From Streptomyces sp. A1277 (GTDB lineage Bacteria; Actinomycetota; Actinomycetes; Streptomycetales; Streptomycetaceae), in assembly GCF_004795015.1 (NCBI RefSeq), contig NZ_SSBI01000040.1:1-64000 (forward strand): a stretch of 64,000 nt of DNA. The letters run 5' to 3'. Shown one piece after another: positions 1-9,153 of the stretch. Position 1 is the first letter of the stretch. Each line of letters starts with the position of its first letter. A program made the position numbers and the translations under genes. The notes under the pieces were generated by a model. It was not told where the DNA came from, did no database searches, and worked only from the letters and a program-made list of their open reading frames with translations.

Positions 1-543
1 GATCTGTTCGCCGTCACCTCGGCGGGCGGCGACGACGGGGCGCACGGCCGGCGGGTGGCGGCGGCGCCGTCCGCCCAGGAACCGGACCCGGGCCCGTCCC
101 CCTCCGCGGCCGTGACACCGCCGCCGGCGCTCGGCGGGCTGCGCCCCGAGGACGGGCCGCTGTGGACGGGCGGCGTGGTCGACCCGCACAGCAACGCGTA
201 CTGGGCGCAGAGCAATGTGACCCTGCGGACCACCGAGCCGCTGTCCTCGCTCACCGTGGAGCTGCGGATCGCGCTCACCGGCGGGGTGAACAGCACCGGC
301 TCCTGGCGTTCGCTTCCGGAGACGGACTTCACCGTGTCGGCGACCGAGGACGGCGGCTACCTGGTCTACCGGTGGACGCTGAGGACCGGGCGCACGGTCC
401 CGGCCGGCACGCACACGTTCGCCGGGCAGTACAACCACGCGGAGGGCGAACGCGACGCCACCGGCGACTACGTGAGCGCGCACGCCGTCCGGGTCACGGG
501 CCAGAAGGCGGCGGTGGGCGACCGCTTCGGCCAGGACCGCTGA
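1..543 (+). CDS. hypothetical protein, 3' part only (gene starts before the window)
   Basis: The reading frame is open from the first base of the window and stops at TGA 541-543, so only about 180 C-terminal residues are seen. The first part is Pro/Ala/Gly-rich (residues 20-45), which looks like a linker. After it comes a compact domain with many alternating hydrophobic residues and Thr/Ser, probably beta-rich. It has a run of aromatic and charged residues around GQYNHAEGERDATGDY. I do not recognise the family and no catalytic motif is evident. The gene converges on the pectinesterase gene with 15 bases between the stops, so it is probably unrelated to the pectin cluster. The frame is well supported by GC-rich third positions. 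Confidence 0.6.
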   Translation, partial: DLFAVTSAGGDDGAHGRRVAAAPSAQEPDPGPSPSAAVTPPPALGGLRPEDGPLWTGGVVDPHSNAYWAQSNVTLRTTEPLSSLTVELRIALTGGVNSTGSWRSLPETDFTVSATEDGGYLVYRWTLRTGRTVPAGTHTFAGQYNHAEGERDATGDYVSAHAVRVTGQKAAVGDRFGQDR

Positions 544-558
544 CCGGCAGGGCACTCC

Positions 559-1650
559 TCAGGGGCGCCAGTCGCCGAACCAGGCGGCCGGGGTGTGCAG
601 CCGCGCCTCGGACGCGGTGAGCCGGGGGCGGTTGGCGGGTACGGTGACGCGCGCGCCGGGGCCCGTGTTGCGGTACTCGGCGAAGCGCTGCTCCTGCCAG
701 GGGAAGCCAGCCGACATCTTCCCGTACGGCTCGTCGGTGTCGATGCCCGCGCCGAGGTGGCTGTCGCGCACGGTCAGCACGGGGCGGGCGGTGAGGTCGG
801 AGGAGGGCACCCAGGGGCGGGCCAGCTTGAAGCAGCCGTCGGGGGCGGTGCTCGTGACGCGGGAGCGCAGCACCAGGAAGCCGTGCGGGTTGGCGCCCGC
901 GGTGCTGGGGGCGAAGACGAAGCCGTAGGGCGGGGCCGGCAGGTCGGTGCGGGTCAGGGTGCGGAAGTGGCAGCGCTCCAGGACGGCGGACGCGCGGCCG
1001 AAGACGAAGTCGACGTCCCCCTCGACGTAGCAGTCCCGGTAGTACTGGCGGGAGAAGGCGGTGAGGGACGGGGAGTCGGCGTACAGGGTGTCCTGGTGGC
1101 CGAGGAAGCGGCAGCCGTGGAAGGCCGAACGGTCGCCCGTCACCTTGACCGCCACGGCCTGGGTGCCGGTGTACTCGGGGTGGCCGGCGCGCAGCCAGTC
1201 GTTGGCGAAGGTCAGGTGGCGGGCGGTGAGTCCGGCGGGGCGGGCGGTGACGGTGGCGGACCCGCTGGTGCCGTACGTGCCGGAACCATCGGGCAGCGGG
1301 GTGCCGTTGGCGTGGTCGTACACGATCACGGTGTCGCGCGGGTCGCCGCTCGCGCCGATGAGGGTGAGGCCGGTCCGGTCGGCGGGGATGTCGACGGTCT
1401 CCCGGTAGGTGCCGGGGGCGATGACCAGGGTGCGGCCGGTGCCGGTCGCGGCGTCCACGGCGGCCTGGACGCGGGTGTGGTCGCCTCTGCCGTGCGCGTC
1501 GACGTAGAGGGTCGCACCGTTCAGGCGGCGGACGGGTGAGCCGTAGCGCCCGAAGGGGCGGCCGTGGGCGAGGGCCGCGGGGGCCGTGCCGAGGGCGAGG
1601 GCCGTGGTGCCGCCCGCGAGGAGGGCCAGGGCGGTTCGTCGGCTGGGCAT
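559..1650 (-). CDS. secreted pectinesterase (pectin methylesterase, CE8)
   Basis: A 363-residue protein that removes methyl esters from homogalacturonan outside the cell, making it a substrate for pectate lyase. Residues 1-28 form a signal peptide with RR near the start (PSRRTALALLAGG, then APAALA), of Tat type. CE8 landmarks are present: GTYRE near residue 82, QAVAVKV followed by HGCRFLGHQDTLYADS (first catalytic Asp in QDTLY) near 165-185, and YVEGDVDFVFGRA (second catalytic Asp) near 205. The length is normal for a bacterial single-domain pectinesterase. The gene lies 78 bases downstream of the pectate lyase gene on the same strand, with a strong hairpin in between. It is probably induced with the cluster but transcribed at least partly on its own. 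Confidence 0.9.
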   Translation of the reverse strand: MPSRRTALALLAGGTTALALGTAPAALAHGRPFGRYGSPVRRLNGATLYVDAHGRGDHTRVQAAVDAATGTGRTLVIAPGTYRETVDIPADRTGLTLIGASGDPRDTVIVYDHANGTPLPDGSGTYGTSGSATVTARPAGLTARHLTFANDWLRAGHPEYTGTQAVAVKVTGDRSAFHGCRFLGHQDTLYADSPSLTAFSRQYYRDCYVEGDVDFVFGRASAVLERCHFRTLTRTDLPAPPYGFVFAPSTAGANPHGFLVLRSRVTSTAPDGCFKLARPWVPSSDLTARPVLTVRDSHLGAGIDTDEPYGKMSAGFPWQEQRFAEYRNTGPGARVTVPANRPRLTASEARLHTPAAWFGDWRP

Positions 1651-1683
1651 GGGTGTACTCCAACTTCCTTGCGGGGGCGAAGG

Positions 1684-1715
1684 CCCCGCCGGCGCCGTGC
1701 GCGGCGCCGGCGGGG
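1684..1715 (-). terminator. hairpin terminator behind the pectate lyase gene
   Basis: Perfect 13-bp inverted repeat, CCCCGCCGGCGCC and GGCGCCGGCGGGG around a 6-base loop. It lies 13 bases past the pectate lyase stop and upstream of the pectinesterase start. No T-run is visible, which is usual in Streptomyces. Confidence 0.7.
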
Positions 1716-1728
1716 AGGGAGATCCGGA

Positions 1729-3063
1729 TCAGGCGCCGGGCAGCCGGCCGGTGCCCGCGCCGAGGCCCACGACGAGGGGGACGAGCAGCGGGTGGTCGAT
1801 CCGGTTGCGCAGGGTCGGGGTCCAGCCGGCACCCGAGGTGAGGTGCTCCTCCGGGACGCCCGCGTTGTGGACGGCGATCAGGTCGGTCCGGCGGCCGTTG
1901 ACGTAGTTGTCGGCCGCCGTGAGCGAGGACTCGGACCACTTCTTGATGATCTTCGCCTTGTCGAACTCGCCGCTCAGCGAGAACGCGTTGCGCTCGGCGA
2001 CGAGGTGCGACTCGGCGCCGACGCCGAAGGAGTAGCCGTAGACGCTGCCCCGGGTGGCGACGAAGTAGTTGTTGTACGAGTCGACCTGGCCGAAGCGGAC
2101 GCGGGGCGCGCGCTCGTTGACGTCCTTGAAGAGGTTGTGGTGCAGGGTGACGCGGAGCTTGCCCCGGTCGGTGGCCCCGGCGCCGTCGCTGTTGCCCAGC
2201 AGCATCGTCTTGTCGTGGTCCTTGAGGACGTTCCAGGAGGCGGTGACCAGGTCGGCGCCCTTGACGATGTCGAAGAGGCCGTCGTGCTGCTGGTAGAGCT
2301 CGTTGAAGTAGCGGGGCTGGTCGGCGTCGGGGCGGTCGCCGTCGCTGAAGGAGTTGTGGTCGACCCAGACGTGGTCGGAGCCGTAGACGACGAGGTTGTC
2401 GTACTCGGAGTTCCAGTGGCCGGTGTCGCCGTCGGTCGGGTCCCACTGCGGGAAGCAGTCGTAGGTGTCCTCGAAGGCGATGTTGCGGACGATGACGTTG
2501 GAGACGTTCTGGATCTGGATGGAGGCGCCGATGACCGTGGCGTCCCTGCCGACGCCGATCAGCGTGGTGTTGGACGGCACGTAGACGTTGACGGCGGCCT
2601 TCTGGAGCTTGGCGGAGGCGAGCCGGGCGTCCTCCAGCGGGCCGGAGGGGACCTCCTCGCGGCCCCAGGTGCCGGGGTCGTAGGCGGCGAGGTACTTGTC
2701 CAGCGTGTAGCCGTCCGTCTGGTACGCCTCGCAGTCGATCGGGTTGCCCTGGGCGTCGGCGTTGCCGTGGACGGTGCCGTCGATCCGGACGATCTTCGGG
2801 GCGTCGCCCGCGTCCTTGAAGGCGGCGATGAGTTCGGCGCGGTTGTGCACGGTGTAGACGTGGTCGAGGGTGGCGGCGGCGCCGCCGGTGGTGGAGCCCT
2901 CGGCGGAGGCCCAGCCGTCGCCCTTGGCGAGGACGGCGCGCTCGACGCCCTTCGTGCCGGGGCGGGGGGCGGATGCCTGGGCGGGGACGCTCAGGGCGAG
3001 GGCCAGTGACGCGCAGCCCATCGCGACGGCGATGGCACGGGCGTGCATTCTGCGTGTGGACAT
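1729..3063 (-). CDS. secreted pectate lyase (PL1 family)
   Basis: A 444-residue secreted enzyme that cleaves polygalacturonate by beta-elimination. Residues 1-32 look like a signal peptide ending at VPAQASA. The parallel beta-helix family landmarks are clear: GVGRDATVIGASIQIQ near 170, DHVWVDHNSFSDGD near 232-245 (the conserved WVDH region with Ca-binding acidic residues), a Lys in IVKGAD, and NERAPRVRFG near 315 containing the catalytic Arg. The order fits PL1 and the length is typical. It sits between the pectinesterase and the sugar-binding protein on the same strand. Product uptake by the neighbouring ABC permeases is inferred. Confidence 0.92.
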   Translation of the reverse strand: MSTRRMHARAIAVAMGCASLALALSVPAQASAPRPGTKGVERAVLAKGDGWASAEGSTTGGAAATLDHVYTVHNRAELIAAFKDAGDAPKIVRIDGTVHGNADAQGNPIDCEAYQTDGYTLDKYLAAYDPGTWGREEVPSGPLEDARLASAKLQKAAVNVYVPSNTTLIGVGRDATVIGASIQIQNVSNVIVRNIAFEDTYDCFPQWDPTDGDTGHWNSEYDNLVVYGSDHVWVDHNSFSDGDRPDADQPRYFNELYQQHDGLFDIVKGADLVTASWNVLKDHDKTMLLGNSDGAGATDRGKLRVTLHHNLFKDVNERAPRVRFGQVDSYNNYFVATRGSVYGYSFGVGAESHLVAERNAFSLSGEFDKAKIIKKWSESSLTAADNYVNGRRTDLIAVHNAGVPEEHLTSGAGWTPTLRNRIDHPLLVPLVVGLGAGTGRLPGA

Positions 3064-3267
3064 GACAAATCCTCGGTTCTCGGGCGGGGCCTGCGGGAAA
3101 GGAAGAGGGGGTGGCGCTGTTGCGGTGTGGAGCTGCCTCTCTCGTGGATGTGTACGCAGAGGTCGTGCTCGGCGGGTCAGAAGGGCGGGGGCGGCGGCGG
3201 GGCCCGTTCGGTGCGTCCCGCCGCCGGCCCCGCGTCACGGAGCGGGCGGTCCGGTGCGGAGGCCGGG

Positions 3268-4602
3268 TCAGCCGTTGCCGATCTCCTTCCACTCCTTCTG
3301 GGCCTTGTTCAGCTCGTCGGCCATCTTGTCCAGGAAGTCCTTGGCCGTGGTCTTGCCGAGCAGCAGCTTCTGGAACTCCGGCTCGTTGTCGGCCTTGCTG
3401 ATGTTGTTCCAGTCGGGCAGGTAGTACGGCAGCTGCACGATCTCGGTGGAGCCGTCGGTGAGGGCCTTGGCGGCGAGCTCGGTCGGCGCCGCCTCGCTGA
3501 TCCACGGGTCCTTGGCGGCCTCGGTGTTGGCCGGGATGGCTCCGGCGGACTCGTTCCACTTGCTGTTGGCCTCGTGCGAGGCGGCGAACTCGATGAACTT
3601 CCAGGCGGCCGTCTTGTTCTTGCTCGACCGGAACAGGCCGAGGCCGTCGACCGGGTTGGAGACCTGGACGCGGGTGCCGCTGTCGCCGATCGGGTTGGGG
3701 ACGCCGGCGAACTTGTCCTTGCCGAGGGCCTTCAGGTGGTCCTGGTAGGAGCCGAGGTTGTGGCTGAGCATCCCGATGGTGCCGGTGTCGAACTGGGCGA
3801 CCATCTTGGTGAAGTCGTTGTTGACGTCGGCGGAGGGCGTCGTCTTCTTGTAGAGCGCGACGTACTTCTCCAGCGCCGCCACGTTCTTCGCGTCGTTGAG
3901 GGTCGTCTTGTCGCCGTTCCAGAACTCCGTGATGCCCGACTGCCCGTAGGCCGCGTCGATGGCCTGGGCGATGGAGCCGGCGCCGCCGCGGATGGTGTAG
4001 CCGAACTTGTTGTGCTTGGAGTCGGTGAGCTTCTCGGCCGCCTCGTAGAACTTGGCCCAGGTGGTGGGCGCGTCGAGGCCGGCCGCCTTGAACAGGTCGG
4101 TGCGGTACCACAGGGCGCCGTTGTTCGCGGAGGTCGGCACGGTGTACATGTCGTCGCCCCGGCCGGCCGCGTCCTTGACGCTCTCGACCATGCCCTCGAC
4201 GAGCTTGCCGTTGAGCGACGAGTCCTTGATCCGGTCGCCCAGCGGCTCCAGGGCCTCCTGCGACACCATGTTGGCGAGGTAGGCGGTGCCGACGCCGCCG
4301 ACGTCCGGCAGACCGCCGCCCGCGATGGCCGTGTCGTACTTGGACTGCACGTCGGCGATCGGGATCGGCACGTACTTGACCTTGATGTCCGGGTACTTCT
4401 TCTCGAAGTCCTTGATGATCTCGGTCCAGACGGCGGTACGCGGCCCGCCGTTGTTGTCCCAGAAGGTGATCTCGCCCTTGCCGCTGCCCTCGTTGCCGGT
4501 GTCGCTGCCGTCGTCACCGCACGCGGTCGCGGTCAGGGCGAGCACCGCCGCGAGGGATACGGCGGCCGTGGCGCGCCCCCGCTGCGACTTCGAGATGTTC
4601 AT
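3268..4602 (-). CDS. ABC transporter sugar-binding lipoprotein
   Basis: A 444-residue extracellular solute-binding protein of the carbohydrate (MalE-like, family 1) type. A signal sequence ends in a lipobox-like LTATAC at about residue 28, followed by an acidic/Ser/Gly linker (GDDGSDTGNEGSGKG), so it is anchored as a lipoprotein. The body begins ITFWDNNGGPRTAVWTEIIKDFEKKYPDIKVKY, the usual first lobe of family 1 binding proteins. The likely ligand is a pectin-derived oligosaccharide, inferred only from neighbours. Unusually, it lies downstream of its permeases, after the GH43 gene and an 81-base gap, rather than at the head of the transport operon. An RBS-like AGAGAAGAG lies shortly upstream of the ATG. 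Confidence 0.88.
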   Translation of the reverse strand: MNISKSQRGRATAAVSLAAVLALTATACGDDGSDTGNEGSGKGEITFWDNNGGPRTAVWTEIIKDFEKKYPDIKVKYVPIPIADVQSKYDTAIAGGGLPDVGGVGTAYLANMVSQEALEPLGDRIKDSSLNGKLVEGMVESVKDAAGRGDDMYTVPTSANNGALWYRTDLFKAAGLDAPTTWAKFYEAAEKLTDSKHNKFGYTIRGGAGSIAQAIDAAYGQSGITEFWNGDKTTLNDAKNVAALEKYVALYKKTTPSADVNNDFTKMVAQFDTGTIGMLSHNLGSYQDHLKALGKDKFAGVPNPIGDSGTRVQVSNPVDGLGLFRSSKNKTAAWKFIEFAASHEANSKWNESAGAIPANTEAAKDPWISEAAPTELAAKALTDGSTEIVQLPYYLPDWNNISKADNEPEFQKLLLGKTTAKDFLDKMADELNKAQKEWKEIGNG

Positions 4603-4683
4603 GATCGGCTCTTCTCTCTCGGTTCTCTCGGTTCGTACGCATGAGTGGGGGGTTTCGGTGGCCGGATGCCCGGCCCGTACGGG

Positions 4684-6231
4684 TTACGCGGTGACGTGGA
4701 AGCGGGTGAAGCGGGCGGTTCCCGCCGGGCCCGTGCCGGGCGGCGCGGTGGCGAACAGCCCGAGCAGCGCGCCGACCCAGCGCCACGGGGTGGCGGCGAA
4801 GACCTGGCCGGACGGCCGGAACCCGGCCCCGTCCCCGGTGTCGGCGAAGAACCGGCAGCGGGCGCCCGGGGCGACCTCGATCCGGAGCCGGACCGTGGCA
4901 CCGGGAGCCGGCCTGCCCGGTGCGGCGTCGCGTTCGGCCGTGGCGGACGGCTCGGCGAACCGGTGCGCGAGCCGCGCCCCGCCCTCCGCCTCCCGCTCCA
5001 GGCCGATCCAGCAGAACGCGTCCCCGAGCACGGCCAGCCCCGCCTTCGCCCCGGCGACCGGGCTGTCGAGGGCGAGTTCCACCTCGGCGGTGAACGTCTC
5101 GGCGGGCAGCCGCTGGACCAGTACGTGGGGCAGGGCACGCAGGTCGTGCGCGTACTCCGTCCGCACGCAGCTGAGCCGCAGCCCGTCCCCGGCGTGCTCG
5201 ACGGTCCAGCCGGGGCGCGGGTTCGCGGTCCACTGCCACTGCCTGCCGTAGCGGCCGCCCGGGAAGCTGTCGTCGCAGGCCGGGGCCCCGACTGGCTGGG
5301 CGGGCAGCGCGGGCTTGGCGTGCGTGGTGACGGGTTCGCCCGCGTCGCCGATGACCGGCCAGCCGCCGCCCAAGGTGTCCCAGCGCATCGGCTGGAGGTG
5401 GACCACGCGCCCGTAGGCCCCGCGCTCCTGGAAGTGCAGGAACCAGTCCTCACCGGCCGGGGTCGTGACCCAGGCGCCCTGGTGCGGGCCGTTGACACCG
5501 GTGCGGCCCTGGGCGAGGACGACACGCTCCTCGTACGGGCCGAAGAAGTCGCGGGAGCGGAAGGCGCCCTGCCAGCCCGTCGCCACCCCGCCCGCAGGGG
5601 CGAGGATCCAGAACTCGCCGTCGCGCCGGTGGAGCTTGGGGCCCTCCAGGGTGAACCAGCCGGGGAGCGTGTCGGCGTCGATCAGGGTCTTGCCCTCGTC
5701 CAGCAGTTCCCGCCCGTCGGGGCTCATCCGGTGGCCGGTGAGCCGGTTCTTGACGCCGGAGCGGGACTTGGCCCAGGCGTGCACGAGGTACGCCTCGCCG
5801 GTCTCCTCGTCCCACAGCGGACAGGGGTCGATCAGCCCCTGACCGGCCTTGAGCAGGTGCGGCGCGGTCCACGGGCCCCGGATGTCCTCGGCGCTGATCT
5901 GCTGGACGCCGTGGTCGGGGTCGCCCCAGAAGATCCAAAACCGTCCGGCGTGGTGGCGCAGCGAAGGCGCCCACACCCCGCAGTCGTGGCGGGGCACGGC
6001 GAAGTCGGCGGCCGGCTCCAGGCGGTCCAGGGCGTGCCCGATCAGCGTCCAGTTGACGAGGTCGCGCGAGTGCAGCAGCGGGAGGCCGGGGGCGCGGCCG
6101 AAGCTGGAGGCGGTGAGGTAGAAGTCGTCACCGACCCGCACGGCGTCGGGGTCGGACCAGTCCGCGTTGAGCACCGGGTTGCGGTAGGTGCCGTCGCCGA
6201 GATCGGCGGTCCAGGGGCGCTCGGCGCTCAC
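4684..6231 (-). CDS. glycoside hydrolase family 43 protein
   Basis: A 515-residue glycosidase, probably intracellular since no signal peptide is seen. The start chosen is GTG 6231, which overlaps the stop of the upstream DUF6807 gene (GTGA). Longer upstream extensions would be Arg/Pro-rich shadow sequence. The GH43 five-blade propeller landmarks are NADWSDPDAVRVGDDFYLTA near residue 20 (catalytic base Asp in SDPD), SRDLVNWT near 50, a general region near LEGPKLHRRDGEFWIL, and TTPAGEDWFLHFQERGAYGR near 265. From about residue 320 a C-terminal beta-sandwich (GH43_C2-like) follows. Such enzymes cut arabinose or xylose from side chains; here arabinan side chains of pectin are likely. It is the last gene of a coupled five-gene series. 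Confidence 0.85.
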   Translation of the reverse strand: MSAERPWTADLGDGTYRNPVLNADWSDPDAVRVGDDFYLTASSFGRAPGLPLLHSRDLVNWTLIGHALDRLEPAADFAVPRHDCGVWAPSLRHHAGRFWIFWGDPDHGVQQISAEDIRGPWTAPHLLKAGQGLIDPCPLWDEETGEAYLVHAWAKSRSGVKNRLTGHRMSPDGRELLDEGKTLIDADTLPGWFTLEGPKLHRRDGEFWILAPAGGVATGWQGAFRSRDFFGPYEERVVLAQGRTGVNGPHQGAWVTTPAGEDWFLHFQERGAYGRVVHLQPMRWDTLGGGWPVIGDAGEPVTTHAKPALPAQPVGAPACDDSFPGGRYGRQWQWTANPRPGWTVEHAGDGLRLSCVRTEYAHDLRALPHVLVQRLPAETFTAEVELALDSPVAGAKAGLAVLGDAFCWIGLEREAEGGARLAHRFAEPSATAERDAAPGRPAPGATVRLRIEVAPGARCRFFADTGDGAGFRPSGQVFAATPWRWVGALLGLFATAPPGTGPAGTARFTRFHVTA

Positions 6232-7055
6232 GCGGTCACCGCCCGGCGGACGAGGGCGGCGCCGCCGGCCCGGTCGAGCCGGCCGTCCGCGACGACGGTG
6301 ACGATCCGGCGCACGATCGTGGCGCCCGCGGGGAGCGGCAGCCGTTCGGCGGCGGCGAGGGATGAGCCGACGCCCGGGTACTCGGCGGTCCGCACGAACC
6401 ACGGGTCGCGGCGGGTCTCCTCGGTCGCCCCGGCGAAGACCAGGGTCCAGCCGTCGCCGCACATCGCGACCCAGTCGGCGGCCCGCCCGTGCACCGCCTC
6501 CTCGCCGTCCGCCGAGGCGCTGAACACGGCGGGCGCGGCTGCCTCCTTGGGGGCGCGCCAGAAGAAGCCGCCGTATCCGGCGCCGGGGCGGCCGTTGGTC
6601 GCGGGGCTGCCGATCGACAGGTCCGTGGCGCCGGGGTTGGTGAGCGAGAAGGAGAAGTCCAGCGCCCAGGCGGTCTCCGAGAGCGCGGCGGCGGCCACCG
6701 TGCGGTGCTCGCGCAGCAGTTCGCCGCCGTCGGCCTCCCAGCTGAGCTCCTGGACGAATCCGTCCGGGTCGCGCAGCTTCCAGCCGAGGTGGCGCTGCAC
6801 GCCGTGGTTGTCGAGCGCGGTGGGTCCCTGGCCCCGGACGAAGGTGCGGCCGCCCCAGAAGTTGTGCCCGGAGACGTCGGGGACGGCGACACAGGCGCCC
6901 AGGTGGTGGCGGTGGTCGGCCGGGCGCTCCTCGGTGACGGGGGTGCCGGCGAGGGTGGTGACCGGGTGGAGGTAGGGGCGGCCCCCGGCGTCGGGGAGGT
7001 AGGTGTAGCGGCCGACCGGGCGGCCTGCGCAGCTGAGCAGGGCGGTGGTGGTCAT
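6228..7055 (-). CDS. DUF6807 (PmoA-like) family protein
   Basis: A 275-residue protein of the DUF6807 family, whose members are often labelled PmoA after a weak similarity and are not methane oxygenases. Recognisable features are the opening segment with GRYTYLPDAGGRPYLHPV, then ADHRHHLGACVAVPDVSGHNFWGG, rich in His near residue 48. Later parts look like a beta-sandwich. In actinobacteria these genes commonly sit beside Gfo/Idh/MocA oxidoreductases and sugar ABC transporters, as here. The biochemical role is not known to me. The ATG overlaps the stop of the oxidoreductase gene and its own stop overlaps the GH43 start, so it is translated as part of that chain. Confidence 0.75.
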   Translation of the reverse strand: MTTTALLSCAGRPVGRYTYLPDAGGRPYLHPVTTLAGTPVTEERPADHRHHLGACVAVPDVSGHNFWGGRTFVRGQGPTALDNHGVQRHLGWKLRDPDGFVQELSWEADGGELLREHRTVAAAALSETAWALDFSFSLTNPGATDLSIGSPATNGRPGAGYGGFFWRAPKEAAAPAVFSASADGEEAVHGRAADWVAMCGDGWTLVFAGATEETRRDPWFVRTAEYPGVGSSLAAAERLPLPAGATIVRRIVTVVADGRLDRAGGAALVRRAVTA

Positions 7056-8239
7056 GGGGAACTCACCTCGGTGGGGAGCGCCCAGGGGGCGCCCAGTTCG
7101 GAGAAGAGCGCGAGGGTCTCGGCGCCGGACGCGACCAGGGCGTCGATGCCGCGCACCACCCGGCGGGTGGCGCCGGAGCCGGGCACGGGGGCGGTGTGCC
7201 AGGCGTCCGACGGCAGGGGGCGGGGTTCGGGGGCGGTGCGTACGGCCTCGACGACCTCCATGAACGCGCCGGTGTTCCGTGGCGGCACGAGGAGCGGCGC
7301 GCCCCGCAGCAGGTGGTCGACCAGGTTCTCCAGGAGGTCGGTCCGCCCGTGCACCGTCTCCAGGGGGCCGTGCCCGGCGCGCTGGACGAGGACGCGGTCC
7401 TGCTTGTACCAGAAGGTGATGCGGCCGCGGTCGCCGTGGACGATCACGTAGGGCTCGCCGGCCTGTTCCGCGCAGAGGGTGACGGCGGCGGTGACGGGCG
7501 GCCCGGAGACGGGGGTGACGCGTACGCAGGAGGTGTCGTCGGCCTCGATGTCGTGGGCGCGGAAGAGTTCCGTGTCGATGGCGGCGATGTCCTCGGCGGC
7601 GGTGGTGCCGGCGAGTTCGAGGGCGGTGGCGACGGCGTGGGCGAGCGGGTTGGTCAGGACGCCGTCGACCACGTCGGTGTCGCCGAGCCTGCGCCGCCCG
7701 GCCCAGGGTGCCCGCCGGTAGTAGGCGTCGTCGCGGACCCAGGCGCCCGCGGCCCCGTAGCCCTGGACGGCGCCGATGGCTCCGGTGCGGACGAGTTCGC
7801 GGATGGCGGGCACGGCGTGCGAGCCGAAGGACTGGAAGCCGACCTGGCAGGCGATGCCGGCGTCGCGCACCCCGGCCAGGACGCGGTCGAAGTCGGCGCG
7901 GGTGGCGGCGGGCGGTTTCTCCAGGAGGAGGTGGACGCCGCGTCCGGCGGCGGTGAGGGTGAGGGCGGTGTGGGTCTGGATGGGGGTGCAGATGACGGCG
8001 GCGCGGGCCCCGGTGGAGTCCAGGAGGGCGCCGAAGTCGGCCGACTGGTCGGGGAGTTCGCCGGCGAAGGCGTCGAGTTCGGCGGCGTCGAGCGGGGTGA
8101 GTTCGCAGATGCCGGCGAGCCGGACGAGGCCCTGGTGCTGGAGGCGGCGGATGTTGGCGAGGTGCCAGCGGCCGTGCCCCCTGGCACCGGCGAGGACGAT
8201 CGGGACGGGGGCGGCGGGCTGCGAGGACATGTCCGTCAT
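7052..8239 (-). CDS. Gfo/Idh/MocA family oxidoreductase
   Basis: A 395-residue NAD(P)-dependent sugar or polyol dehydrogenase-like protein. The start ATG 8239 overlaps the stop of the permease gene. The N-terminal Rossmann region is VPIVLAGARGHGRWHLANIRRL, with GARGHGRWH in place of the usual GxGxxG glycine pattern. The family signature EKPPA (HLLLEKPPAATRADFD, residues about 110) gives the catalytic Lys. The C-terminal alpha/beta domain includes DVVDGVLTNPLAHAVATAL, where a His lies at the usual catalytic spot. The substrate is unknown. The neighbours (GH43, sugar transport, DUF6807) suggest a monosaccharide or uronic acid released from pectin. Confidence 0.82.
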   Translation of the reverse strand: MTDMSSQPAAPVPIVLAGARGHGRWHLANIRRLQHQGLVRLAGICELTPLDAAELDAFAGELPDQSADFGALLDSTGARAAVICTPIQTHTALTLTAAGRGVHLLLEKPPAATRADFDRVLAGVRDAGIACQVGFQSFGSHAVPAIRELVRTGAIGAVQGYGAAGAWVRDDAYYRRAPWAGRRRLGDTDVVDGVLTNPLAHAVATALELAGTTAAEDIAAIDTELFRAHDIEADDTSCVRVTPVSGPPVTAAVTLCAEQAGEPYVIVHGDRGRITFWYKQDRVLVQRAGHGPLETVHGRTDLLENLVDHLLRGAPLLVPPRNTGAFMEVVEAVRTAPEPRPLPSDAWHTAPVPGSGATRRVVRGIDALVASGAETLALFSELGAPWALPTEVSSP

Positions 8240-9153
8240 CCCTTCACCGCGCCGGCGCTGAAGCCGGTGATCAGCCACTTCTGGATGAAGGCGAAGACGA
8301 TCACCACGGGGACGGCGGCGATCACCCCGCCCGCGGCGAGCGCGCCCAGGTCGACGCTGTCCGCGCCGATGAGGGTGTTCAGGCCGACCGGGATCGTCTG
8401 CTTGTCCTGCTCGCTGAGGAACATCAGCGCGAACAGGAAGTGGTTCCAGCTGTGCACGAAGGCGAAGGAGCCGACGGCGATGAGGCCCGGCCGCAGCAGC
8501 GGCAGCACGACCGCGCAGAAGGCCCGGAAGCGCGAGCAGCCGTCCACCCAGGCGGCCTCCTCCAGCGAAGGGGGCACGTTCTTGATGAATCCGCTGATCA
8601 GGATGATGGAGAGGGGCAGTTGGAAGACGGTCTCGGCGATGACCACGCTCCCCAGGGAGTTGATCAGCTGGAGGTTCTTGAAGATCTCGAAGAGCGGTAC
8701 GAGCATCAGCGCGCCGGGGATGAACTGCGAGCAGAGCAGCGCCAGCATGAAGCCGTTCTTGATCTTGAAGTCGAAGCGGGCGAGCGCGTAGCCGCCGGCC
8801 AGTGCGACGAGGGTCGTGCTGATCAGGGTGCAGATCCCGACGATCATGCTGTTCTGGAAGAAGACGGCGAAGCTCCGCTCGTTCCAGACCTTGGAGAAGT
8901 GCTCCCCGGTCATCGGCCACGGCACCAGCGAGGTGGAGCCGGCGGGCCGGACGGCGAAGAGGAACATCCAGTAGAACGGGACGAGCGTGAAGACCAGGTA
9001 GACGCCGAGCGGCACGTAGATCTGCCAGCGCGGCACCTCGTCGAAGGCGCGTTCGCGGCCGGGCCTGCGGCGGGGCGTGGCGGGCGGCGGGCCGGCGGGG
9101 GCCGCCGGGTGTGCGGAGTGGGTGCCGTTCTTCTCGGCGAGGGCGGCAGTCAC
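8236..9153 (-). CDS. carbohydrate ABC transporter permease (MalG type)
   Basis: A 305-residue inner membrane permease, the second of the pair. The start GTG 9153 overlaps the stop of the first permease. After a 40-residue cytoplasmic stretch there are about six membrane segments, the first being IYVPLGVYLVFTLVPFYWMF. The EAA loop that docks the ATPase is LEEAAWVDGCSRFRAFCAVVLP, about residues 190-210. No ATPase gene lies in the cluster. In Streptomyces, family 1 sugar importers are generally energised by the shared ATPase MsiK, and I assume the same here. Confidence 0.9.
   Translation of the reverse strand: MTAALAEKNGTHSAHPAAPAGPPPATPRRRPGRERAFDEVPRWQIYVPLGVYLVFTLVPFYWMFLFAVRPAGSTSLVPWPMTGEHFSKVWNERSFAVFFQNSMIVGICTLISTTLVALAGGYALARFDFKIKNGFMLALLCSQFIPGALMLVPLFEIFKNLQLINSLGSVVIAETVFQLPLSIILISGFIKNVPPSLEEAAWVDGCSRFRAFCAVVLPLLRPGLIAVGSFAFVHSWNHFLFALMFLSEQDKQTIPVGLNTLIGADSVDLGALAAGGVIAAVPVVIVFAFIQKWLITGFSAGAVKG

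Noticed and set aside
494..4111. A very long minus-strand frame (about 1200 codons) across pectinesterase, pectate lyase and binding-protein genes
   Set aside because: It is an Arg/Pro-rich shadow in a second frame of high-GC DNA. The genes it overlaps have signal peptides, motifs and family lengths.
6228..7055. Methane monooxygenase subunit (PmoA label)
   Set aside because: The protein is soluble and 275 residues, without the membrane segments of true PmoA; it belongs to DUF6807.
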